Both the position numbers and the translations under genes were made by a program. From the NCBI GenBank assembly GCA_031286165.1, contig JAITUU010000039.1, forward strand, positions 1-43,245: a stretch of 43,245 nt of DNA. Reading direction: 5' to 3'. The notes beneath the pieces were generated by a model. The model worked only from the letters and a program-made list of their open reading frames with translations, did no database searches and was not told the origin of the DNA. Positions 7,224 to 13,948 of this stretch are shown here, in pieces (within the stretch, counting starts at the first letter, position 1; each line of letters starts with the position of its first letter). Origin of the DNA: Bacteroidales bacterium (GTDB taxonomy: Bacteria > Bacteroidota > Bacteroidia > Bacteroidales > UBA1715).

Positions 7224-9358
7224 GTTTATTTCCGGAACATAGCGCACTATTCGGCTCTGCAAGCGTAAGCGAAACCTTCAACGCCGACTTGCAACGCCAC
7301 ATTCACGGCACCCTGCCCAAAGGACACGTGTATCAACTCGGTATGCCCTCCGCTATTTTACTTTCTACCGGTATTCCCTATTTGCCTATTGAATTAAACG
7401 CAGCCATGTTAGATGTGAAATCGAGTGTGAAATACAAAAATCCGCACCCATTTCATTTGCACGAATTGCAGAACCTCCCCGATGCTATGCAAAATCCCAT
7501 AATGATTTTCGATAGCAAAACACGCAAAGATAGCAAAGTGATTTTGATAGAATTGAAAAGTAAGGGCGTGAATTTTGTGATAGCATTGCAAGTAAATTAT
7601 AACAAAGGAAATCGCTTGAATATATCAATAATTAATTCTGTGAGGAGCGTATATCCCAAAAACAATCAAAGTGCAATAATAGAATGGGTAAAAACAGGAC
7701 TTTTGAGATATGCCAATAAGATAAAAGCAAAAACCTTTGCTACGGAACTGCGCTCCAATTGCGCAGAAGTCGGTAGCAAAGGCTTAAACTCTTTTGCAAA
7801 GATAGTGCAAAATTTCAAAAATCCAACACTTTCGGAAAAAAAATCTCTTTTAGGTATGAACGCGCCCGAAGAACGCTTTATTGCAGCCGTTGCCGAAAAT
7901 GCACTTGCCAATATGTGGCTGCCGCGTTCGCAAAATATATACACCAAAGCACGCGAATACGGCATACAAGCAGATAGTTCACAAATCAAAGAATTGTATG
8001 AAGTAGGAATTATGCGTGCGCTCAAAAACCGTTTAACCGAAGATATGTACGACAATTATCTCACGGCTCAAAAAATCTACGAAAATCAAAAGGCTATTAA
8101 TCTGCGCACCAGCACCAGCATAATGTTGCAACAATACTCCACACCGCTACCGCTTGCTTACTTAGCCGGTGCTTACGTGGCATGGCAGCAAGATACCCTT
8201 GCAACCTATTTTGAACCCAGTGCCGGCAACGGACTTTTAACCGTAGCCCTGCCGAACAAATGCACCACCGTGAACGAAATAGACCGTGTGCGCCGCAAAA
8301 ACTTAGAAGACTTTGGCGGCTATTGCAGTGTACTCAATTACGATGCCTCGCGACACATCGGAGCACTCAACCGCTTTGACGGAATAATTACCAATCCACC
8401 CTTTGGCAGTGTAGAATCGGAAAAAGTAGCTGGTTACACCATTACCAAACTCGAACATATAATGGCTATTCGTGCGTTGGAATATATGACAAGTGCAGGG
8501 CGTGCTGCCATAATTATAGGCGGACACACAAAATGGGACGTATATGGTAAAATTGCCGGACGACAAGATGTTTCATTCTTGTGCTACCTGCACAAGCACT
8601 ACCACGTGGAAGACTGCATAAATATAGAGGGGAAACTCTATGCCAAACAAGGCACCACCTTTCCCATTCGATTGATTTTGATTAACGGCAGAAAAACAAC
8701 CCCCGAAGGCACCGCGCCACTCAAAACCGACCGCGATACCACTGTACGTTCTTTCGAGGAACTATGGGGAAGAGTGAGTGTGTATTTCAAAAGAGAACAA
8801 ACAAAAGATACTGATAGCGACCGCCGTTGGCGACTTGCTCGCGCTCAAGCAATCAAAATACAACTTGAATTAGAAATGCGTGGATTGGGAAATCCTGCTC
8901 TATTTCAATACTTTACCGGCTCTATTGCTGAATTAGTACGAATTTCAAAAACAACGTTAAATAGTGTTGTAAAAAAACAAATTTCAAAAGTTTCATCCAA
9001 ATTGTTACGTGATTTGACACAAAAAGGGGTGTATATAACAAACGATTATTACCACACAATAGATAATAATGCTATTGCGCACACATTGAAACGACATGGC
9101 TCAAAAAATGAGTGTTTACAAGGACAAATTCCAATAACTGAAACCGATTTCAGCAAAATATCATACATAATTAACAATTATGATACAATAAAAATAGAGA
9201 AAAATCCAAGAAAACAAGACGTAATAATTTATTCAAAAGAGTATGCAGACGGTACTATTTATTACGTGGAAGAAGTGCGAATAGGACGAAAAGAACTCGC
9301 AATGGACAGTATGAGAAAACGAAAAAAGACATCACCGGCGATTGCTGACTACAAGTAG
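7220..9358 (+). CDS. MuF C-terminal-type domain fused to N6-adenine DNA methyltransferase
   Basis: The 712-residue protein has an N-terminal region (about 30-175) resembling the phage MuF C-terminal nuclease/toxin-like domain: the HLHELQNLPDA helix, IMIFDSKTRKDS and the IIEWVKTGLLRYA helix are its landmarks. A helical linker follows. Then comes a Rossmann methyltransferase (about 290-500) with motif I FEPSAGNGLL near 330 and the catalytic NPPFG near 390, the pattern of adenine-N6 methyltransferases. After about 545 is the motif ARAQAIKIQLELE, also found at the end of the helicase C-terminal part. The methyltransferase probably modifies element or host DNA. In related elements it neighbours a Strawberry-notch helicase, as here. 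Whether the N-terminal domain is active is unknown. Confidence 0.75.
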   Translation: MSLFPEHSALFGSASVSETFNADLQRHIHGTLPKGHVYQLGMPSAILLSTGIPYLPIELNAAMLDVKSSVKYKNPHPFHLHELQNLPDAMQNPIMIFDSKTRKDSKVILIELKSKGVNFVIALQVNYNKGNRLNISIINSVRSVYPKNNQSAIIEWVKTGLLRYANKIKAKTFATELRSNCAEVGSKGLNSFAKIVQNFKNPTLSEKKSLLGMNAPEERFIAAVAENALANMWLPRSQNIYTKAREYGIQADSSQIKELYEVGIMRALKNRLTEDMYDNYLTAQKIYENQKAINLRTSTSIMLQQYSTPLPLAYLAGAYVAWQQDTLATYFEPSAGNGLLTVALPNKCTTVNEIDRVRRKNLEDFGGYCSVLNYDASRHIGALNRFDGIITNPPFGSVESEKVAGYTITKLEHIMAIRALEYMTSAGRAAIIIGGHTKWDVYGKIAGRQDVSFLCYLHKHYHVEDCINIEGKLYAKQGTTFPIRLILINGRKTTPEGTAPLKTDRDTTVRSFEELWGRVSVYFKREQTKDTDSDRRWRLARAQAIKIQLELEMRGLGNPALFQYFTGSIAELVRISKTTLNSVVKKQISKVSSKLLRDLTQKGVYITNDYYHTIDNNAIAHTLKRHGSKNECLQGQIPITETDFSKISYIINNYDTIKIEKNPRKQDVIIYSKEYADGTIYYVEEVRIGRKELAMDSMRKRKKTSPAIADYK

Positions 9359-9420
9359 TCCGTGTTCACGCACGCCCGAAGCGGTTCCGGATTTTGTCTT
9401 TTGTGTTCATAATAACACCG

Positions 9421-9451
9421 CAAATATACAACGTAAAAAACTAAAAAACAA
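9421..9451 (-). promoter_or_regulatory. leftward Bacteroidetes-type promoter, candidate small RNA start
   Basis: The minus strand reads TTG-N20-TATATTTG, with the same spacing and -7 box as at 898-928. It points into the 60-base gap after the methyltransferase gene and then into that gene's 3' end. The predicted transcript starts with a hairpin (GTGTT-ATTATG-AACAC), passes a perfect GACTAC/GTAGTC stem, and meets a run of six T residues near 9330. This gap has no reading frame. The predicted RNA and the one at 898 share GAACACAA near their middle. It may be a small RNA antisense to the methyltransferase end. Confidence 0.45.
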
Positions 9452-9476
9452 TATAATATCCTAAAAATTTACAAAC

Positions 9477-9731
9477 ATGGCAACAAAACAACAATTAGAG
9501 GCACTCAAAAAAGCACGTGCCGCAAAAGCAAAAAAAGCAGCAAAATCACGCAAAACTACTGTAAAAAAGGCTACTTCTACAAAGAAAAAAACACTGCCCC
9601 AAACACTCAAAAAAACAGTATCAAAACGCGAACTTGAAAAACAATGGAACATTTTAGAAAACCTTGTGTTTGGCAGAATTACTTGCGCTCGCCAAATAGA
9701 TAGCAACAAACGAAAACGAACAAAAAACTAA
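9477..9731 (+). CDS. lysine-rich basic protein, histone-H1-like
   Basis: The 84-residue product is very basic: residues about 10-55 are almost entirely Lys, Ala, Arg, Ser and Thr, much like the tail of histone H1 or of bacterial Lys/Ala-rich nucleoid proteins. The C-terminal third is less basic and contains WNILENLVFG. It probably binds DNA non-specifically, perhaps to compact element DNA. The ATG is the first in a clear A-rich leader. A hairpin terminator follows 12 bases after its stop, so it may be a single-gene transcript. Confidence 0.6.
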   Translation: MATKQQLEALKKARAAKAKKAAKSRKTTVKKATSTKKKTLPQTLKKTVSKRELEKQWNILENLVFGRITCARQIDSNKRKRTKN

Positions 9732-9743
9732 AAAAATGTGTAT

Positions 9744-9780
9744 GTGAGTAATGCGTAAGAGTACGTATTACTCACATTTT
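9744..9780 (+). terminator. hairpin terminator after the basic protein gene
   Basis: A 13-bp stem (9744-9756 with 9763-9775, one G-T pair) with a 6-base loop is followed by a short T run. It separates the basic-protein gene from the Fic cassette that begins at 9781. Confidence 0.6.
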
Positions 9781-9847
9781 CCGAGTTCATTGACATATTG
9801 AATTGTACCGAAAAAAATTGTATTTTCATGTTTCGTTGTATATTTGC
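9781..9847 (+). repeat. promoter repeat P, copy 1 (Fic cassette)
   Basis: A 67-bp block is repeated at 10750-10816 with two differences by eye. It ends in a Bacteroidetes-type promoter (TTG near 9819 and TATATTTG at 9839-9846) directed into the Fic gene. It also contains TATTGAATTGTACCG (9796-9810), the exact inverse of a sequence in the terminator repeat at 10654-10668. The promoter therefore doubles as one boundary of the cassette. Confidence 0.85.
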
Positions 9848-9850
9848 ACT

Positions 9851-10624
9851 ATGAAATCAAAAGAGAATATACAAACAAAAGTAGAACTATTAGCAAAAGA
9901 ATATAAGAGGTTAATGGTTGGGCAGGTTGATTTAAAAAAATACACCAACTATTCTATTTCCTATCACTCCACTGCTATTGAAGGTAGTACGTTGAGCGAA
10001 AATCAAGTGTTTGATTTACTTGACTGCGATATTCCTGCCCACAATAAATCATTTTACGACCATTTAATGGTACTCGACCACCACCATGCACTCGAATATG
10101 TAAAAAAACAAGCAAAAGCAAAACAACTTTTGACTATGAATTTAGTGCAAACAATAGGTGGAATGGTAATGAAAAATACGGGGAGCGAACACACAGTTGC
10201 TATTGGTTCTTTTGATAGTTCAAAAGGCGACCTTCGCCTATTTGCCGTTCATGCAGGGAGTAGATACTTTCCCAATTATCAAAAAGTGCCGGTTTTGTTA
10301 CAAGAATTAATAAACGAAACAAATGAGGCGTTACAAAATGTAACAACGTTTCGAGAAAAGTGCGAATTAGCCTTCCACTTACATTTTTGCTTTGTAAGCA
10401 TACACCCATTTGCAGATGGCAACGGAAGAACTTCTCGATTACTTATGAATTACATACTCGAATATTTTAAATTACCCCCATCTTTTGTTTTTAAAGAAAA
10501 TCGCACTGCTTACATCAATGCGTTGGAAAATGCGCGAGAAAACGAAGATGAAACTATCTTTTTTAAATTTATGTGGAAGCAATACGAAAAATTTTTGACC
10601 CATGAAATTGAAACCATAGAATAA
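9851..10624 (+). CDS. Fic-domain AMPylase-like protein, element cassette 1
   Basis: From ATG 9851 the product is 257 residues. Fic proteins transfer AMP, or another part of a nucleotide, onto a target hydroxyl. The catalytic loop is HPFADGNGRTSR (from about 184), with the catalytic His and phosphate-binding Gly-Asn-Gly-Arg intact. The N-terminal STAIEG (about 39-44) fits the inhibitory S/T-x-x-x-E-G helix motif of class II Fic proteins, so activity is probably self-restrained. Start 9851 is chosen over upstream codons because those lie inside the promoter repeat and the TATATTTG box ends 4 bases before it, giving an almost leaderless message. It is bounded by promoter and terminator repeats shared with the HicBA cassette, which suggests a toxin or defence role. 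Confidence 0.9.
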   Translation: MKSKENIQTKVELLAKEYKRLMVGQVDLKKYTNYSISYHSTAIEGSTLSENQVFDLLDCDIPAHNKSFYDHLMVLDHHHALEYVKKQAKAKQLLTMNLVQTIGGMVMKNTGSEHTVAIGSFDSSKGDLRLFAVHAGSRYFPNYQKVPVLLQELINETNEALQNVTTFREKCELAFHLHFCFVSIHPFADGNGRTSRLLMNYILEYFKLPPSFVFKENRTAYINALENARENEDETIFFKFMWKQYEKFLTHEIETIE

Positions 10625-10650
10625 AACACAATGTTCCACAAACTCAACAC

Positions 10651-10698
10651 AACCGGTACAATTCAATACGAACTGTACCGGTTTTTTTATGCACAAAA
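10651..10698 (+). repeat. terminator repeat T, copy 1 (Fic cassette)
   Basis: A 48-bp block identical to 11263-11310. It forms a 14-bp stem with one mismatch around a 5-base loop, then seven T residues: a strong rho-independent terminator for the Fic gene. Its left arm CGGTACAATTCAATA is the inverse of the 15-mer in the promoter repeat. Confidence 0.85.
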
Positions 10699-10749
10699 CT
10701 GAAATAATAACTAAAACATACTATTGTGTGTGAAGTAGCACACCACCCA

Positions 10750-10816
10750 CCGAGTTCATTGACATATTGAATTGTACCGAAAAATATTGTATTTTCATAT
10801 TTCGTTGTATATTTGC
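10750..10816 (+). repeat. promoter repeat P, copy 2 (HicBA cassette)
   Basis: The second copy of the 67-bp promoter block, with two base differences from 9781-9847. It contains TATTGAATTGTACCG (10765-10779) and ends in the -7 box TATATTTG (10808-10815), 29 bases ahead of the HicB-like start. The 51 bases between the Fic terminator repeat and this block hold no gene. Confidence 0.85.
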
Positions 10817-10844
10817 TAAATAAATAATAAAAAAGTAAAAAAAT

Positions 10845-11060
10845 ATGGAATACACATTTAGATATACTCGCAACGCAGACGGTTGGTATTCGGGACAGTG
10901 CGAACAAGTTCCTGAGGCAATATCGCAAGCCCCCACTTTGCATGAATTACAAGAGAATATAGCCGATGCTATTTCCTTAGTATTTCAAGCGCGTAGAGAG
11001 CAAGTTTTGCGTAATTTTAATGGTTCTAAATCGACACGCAGAAAATTACACTTAGCATGA
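10845..11060 (+). CDS. hicB: HicB-family antitoxin, element cassette 2
   Basis: The 71-residue product has the HicB core fold: YTFRYTRNADGWYSGQCEQVPEAISQAPTL follows the usual strand, strand, 'x-G-x-tlhElq' order, then a helix ELQENIADAISLVF. HicB neutralises HicA. There is no added DNA-binding domain after the core, unlike the HicB at 17958-18290. It precedes and overlaps the HicA-like gene by 4 bases, the reverse (B-A) order, which would couple translation. Confidence 0.8.
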   Translation: MEYTFRYTRNADGWYSGQCEQVPEAISQAPTLHELQENIADAISLVFQARREQVLRNFNGSKSTRRKLHLA

Positions 11061-11242
11061 AACGCCTAAAAGTAATCAAACATTTGCGCGACCATGAATG
11101 TGAATTGCAGCGTGAAGGTTCTCGCCATTCGTTGTATATAAATACACTTACAGGAGCAATGGCAACCGTTCCGCGCCACCCCGACATAAAAGAAGGAACC
11201 GTGAGAGCGATTTGCAAACAATTAGGTGTTCCGCAAATATAA
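11057..11242 (+). CDS. hicA: HicA-family mRNA interferase toxin, element cassette 2
   Basis: The 61-residue product is a compact HicA-like double-stranded-RNA-binding fold: a helix VIKHLRDHECELQ, then EGSRHSLYIN with the catalytic His of the G-S-x-H signature, then VPRHPDIKEGTVRAICKQLGV, the family's H-x-x-x-x-x-x-G-T-x-R-x-I-x-x-x-L end. HicA enzymes cut mRNA. The frame overlaps hicB by 4 bases and is followed 20 bases later by the shared terminator repeat. All key residues are present, so this copy looks functional. Confidence 0.85.
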   Translation: MKRLKVIKHLRDHECELQREGSRHSLYINTLTGAMATVPRHPDIKEGTVRAICKQLGVPQI

Positions 11243-11262
11243 AAAAACTCCTTTCATAAAAA

Positions 11263-11310
11263 AACCGGTACAATTCAATACGAACTGTACCGGTTTTTTT
11301 ATGCACAAAA
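11263..11310 (+). repeat. terminator repeat T, copy 2 (HicBA cassette)
   Basis: Identical 48-bp copy of 10651-10698, forming the terminator for hicBA. The inverse 15-mer lies at 11266-11280. It ends in ATGCACAAAA, which is in frame with the J-domain gene, but that ATG belongs to the repeat and is unlikely to be the real start. Confidence 0.85.
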
Positions 11311-11348
11311 ACGAACCTAAAAACCAACAATTAAACACTCAAAAAACT

Positions 11349-11717
11349 ATGTATTTCGACCATTGCCGCACCACGCAAGAGTGCAAAGAACACTATCGCA
11401 CCCTCGCAAAAAAACTCCACCCCGACAAACAAGGTGGCAGCAACGAAGCCTTTGTAGCCATGCAACACGACTATTGCCACCGCCTCAAACAACTCCGCGT
11501 GCAAGCACCATCGCAGTCCAAAGAGGCTGACGAACTCGCTTGCGCCATTCTCCACATTACAAAAACTATGTACCCACACATATACGAAGCCGCTCGCATT
11601 GTTGCAGCCGTGCCTACATTCACCATGCTCGCCACCATGTTGGGGCAAGCCTACCCCGAACACAAAGAAACAATAACCGACATACTCGAATTGATAGCAA
11701 ACCCTAAAAACTCATAG
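11349..11717 (+). CDS. J-domain (DnaJ-like) protein
   Basis: From ATG 11349 the product is 122 residues. The first 45 form a J domain: CKEHYRTLAKKLHPDKQGG contains the HPD tripeptide that stimulates Hsp70 ATPase, and the Lys-rich helix before it is intact. The rest (about 50-122) is helical and not recognised; no zinc-finger or DnaJ C-terminal domains are present. An upstream ATG at 11301 would add 16 residues but lies in the terminator repeat. The gene ends 2 bases before the helicase gene, suggesting co-transcription and a possible role recruiting host DnaK to element replication. That role is inference. Confidence 0.75.
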   Translation: MYFDHCRTTQECKEHYRTLAKKLHPDKQGGSNEAFVAMQHDYCHRLKQLRVQAPSQSKEADELACAILHITKTMYPHIYEAARIVAAVPTFTMLATMLGQAYPEHKETITDILELIANPKNS

Positions 11718-11719
11718 CC

Positions 11720-13939
11720 ATGAAACAAATACATATTCTCAATCAATTTTTCAAATTCAAAAACAAACTCGGAACGCATTTTTGCACGGCGGTAAAAACC
11801 GACAAAAATTTGAACGTTACCGAAGTTACCTATATTTCGGTAGCAAACTCAAAAACACTCCCTGCCGATTGGCAAAACCGTAAAAAACAACACGTAACCA
11901 CTGCCATACCCAATATAGAACCTATTGCTCAATCGCTCAAAGGCTTGGGCATGGCATACACGCCTGCCGCAAGTGCGGTGCAAGTGCTGAACACCGTAGT
12001 ACCCGACAGCATGGGTGAAGAAATGCACTCCGCATTGAAAAACCTCACAAAAGCCGTAGGCGGCGATGTGGTGGGATTTGTAGCCGAACGCCTGCAATTT
12101 AGCCGTGAAGAACTTTCAGAACGCCTCGCTGCCGAACAAATAGACGCCGTTGCGCTTTCTATTTACAACATAGAGGCGCGTAATCAAGGGTTTATAATAG
12201 GCGACCAAACAGGCGTGGGCAAAGGGCGTATAGCCGCCGCAATGATACGTTACGGCATAGTGCAAGGACATAAACCTATTTTCCTTACCATTAAACCTAA
12301 TCTTTTCAGCGACTTTTACCGCGACTTAGCCGATATAGGCTGCGCTCATTATAAGCCATTCATAATTAACACAATGGCTACCGACACCGTAATAAAAGAC
12401 CCGCAAGGCGCGGTGCTCTACAAACCTGCCGACACAAAAACACAAGCCGATATTTTCAAAAAAGGAAAACTCCCTGCCGATTATGATTTTGTAATGGCTA
12501 CCTATTCGCAATTCAATTCCAAAGAATTGACCGACAAAAAAGCCTTTCTTTTCAATTTCGCAAAAGACAATATTTGCGTACTCGATGAAGCACACAAAGC
12601 CGGTGGAAAAAGCGGCGAAAAAGACGGTACAAACACCGCAAAATATTTTCTTTCGGTGGTAGAGAAAGTAAAAGGAATTGTGTATCTTTCGGCTACCTTT
12701 GCCAAAAGTCCCGACAATATGCCGGTGTATTCAATTAAAACCTGCGTAGGCGAGGCAAATTTGAGTGCCGATGACCTTGTGCAGGCTATTCAAAAAGGCG
12801 GTGTGGCTCTGCAAGAAGTTTTGAGCAGCAACATTGTGAAAGAAGGACAAATGGTGCGCCGTGAAAAATCGAAAGAACATATTACCGTGAATTATATTAC
12901 GCTCGACAAAGAGGGTAAAGCAAAATTCGGCGTGAACGATTGCGAACGCCGCCACAAACAAGCACTCGACAGTATTACCGAACTCATGCGCGATATTATT
13001 GAGTTTCAACAAAAATACATTACTCCTATTATCGACAATCTAAACACAATAAACGCCGCCGCCAATCTCAATGTAGAACAACGCAAAGGAACCGAAAAAA
13101 TGGGCGTTGATAATCAAGATTTCGCTTCAAAAACATTCAATATCATTCGTTCGCTCTTATTTTCCATAAAAGCCGAAGAAGTGGCAAATCGCGTGCTCTA
13201 CAATCTCAACAATGGGAAAAAAGTAGTAGTTGCCTTTGGTAACACTATGGAAAGTATGCTCGACAGCGTAGGTACAGAGGGAGAAAAAATAAACGCCGAT
13301 TATTCCGTATCGCTTTTGAAAGGACTTGAAAGCACGCGCCGCATAACACTCAAAGACGAGTACGGCGATGCCGACTATCGCTTGATAGACTTTGACGAAA
13401 TTGGCGAAGAAGGCATGAAATTTTACAAAAATCTCACGCAAAAAATCCGAAAAAACAGCAGCGGTATTTCTATTTCGCCCATTGACCTTATGAAATACAT
13501 AATCAATGCCGCAGGCTACGAAGTGAGTGAAGTTACCGGACGTTCGCGACAAATTGCCTACAACAAAGACCTATCGGAAGCAGTAATAAAAACACGCAAA
13601 AAAGAGAACAAAAGCGATGCGTTTCGCCGCTTTCAAAACAACGAAATTGATGTGCTATTCATAAATATTTCGGGAAGTACCGGCGCAAGCGCACACGCCA
13701 TTCCTACGGCAGTAGTGAAACCCGAACAAGTAAAACAGCGTGTAATGATAGTGGCACAAACCGAATTAGATATTAATGAAGAAGTGCAAAAACGCGGACG
13801 AATAGACCGCACAGGGCAAATTTACCCGCCTATTTATGAATATCTTACCGGCGCAATTCCTGCCGAGAAACGCCTCATGATGATGTTGCAAAAGAAACTC
13901 AAAAGTTTGGACGCAAACACCACGAGCAACCAAAAATAA
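11720..13939 (+). CDS. Strawberry-notch-like helicase, N-terminal part (split by in-frame stop)
   Basis: The 739-residue product is a superfamily 2 helicase of the Strawberry-notch type. Walker A is GDQTGVGKGRIAA (about 159-171), motif II is VLDEAHKAGG (about 286), motif III-like YLSATF follows, and motif VI is KRGRIDRTGQ (about 691). It should use ATP to remodel DNA or RNA during element replication. The frame stops at TAA 13937-13939, right after NTTSNQK. The next long frame lies in exactly the same reading frame 3 codons later and carries the C-terminal part normally fused in this family. A single C-to-T change of CAA to TAA would explain the break. The helicase core alone may still work. 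Confidence 0.85.
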   Translation: MKQIHILNQFFKFKNKLGTHFCTAVKTDKNLNVTEVTYISVANSKTLPADWQNRKKQHVTTAIPNIEPIAQSLKGLGMAYTPAASAVQVLNTVVPDSMGEEMHSALKNLTKAVGGDVVGFVAERLQFSREELSERLAAEQIDAVALSIYNIEARNQGFIIGDQTGVGKGRIAAAMIRYGIVQGHKPIFLTIKPNLFSDFYRDLADIGCAHYKPFIINTMATDTVIKDPQGAVLYKPADTKTQADIFKKGKLPADYDFVMATYSQFNSKELTDKKAFLFNFAKDNICVLDEAHKAGGKSGEKDGTNTAKYFLSVVEKVKGIVYLSATFAKSPDNMPVYSIKTCVGEANLSADDLVQAIQKGGVALQEVLSSNIVKEGQMVRREKSKEHITVNYITLDKEGKAKFGVNDCERRHKQALDSITELMRDIIEFQQKYITPIIDNLNTINAAANLNVEQRKGTEKMGVDNQDFASKTFNIIRSLLFSIKAEEVANRVLYNLNNGKKVVVAFGNTMESMLDSVGTEGEKINADYSVSLLKGLESTRRITLKDEYGDADYRLIDFDEIGEEGMKFYKNLTQKIRKNSSGISISPIDLMKYIINAAGYEVSEVTGRSRQIAYNKDLSEAVIKTRKKENKSDAFRRFQNNEIDVLFINISGSTGASAHAIPTAVVKPEQVKQRVMIVAQTELDINEEVQKRGRIDRTGQIYPPIYEYLTGAIPAEKRLMMMLQKKLKSLDANTTSNQK

Positions 13940-13948
13940 AGTAAAAAT

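Noticed and set aside
9803..9850. longer start for the element Fic gene
   Set aside because: These codons overlap the promoter repeat and its -7 box, so they would not be transcribed.
11226..11348. longer start for the J-domain gene
   Set aside because: The upstream codons lie inside the hicBA terminator repeat; the J domain begins at ATG 11349.
13937..13939. stop codon reassignment (TAA read as an amino acid)
   Set aside because: Almost all genes in the window, in element and host, end in TAA and no suppressor tRNA is present, so general reassignment is not plausible.
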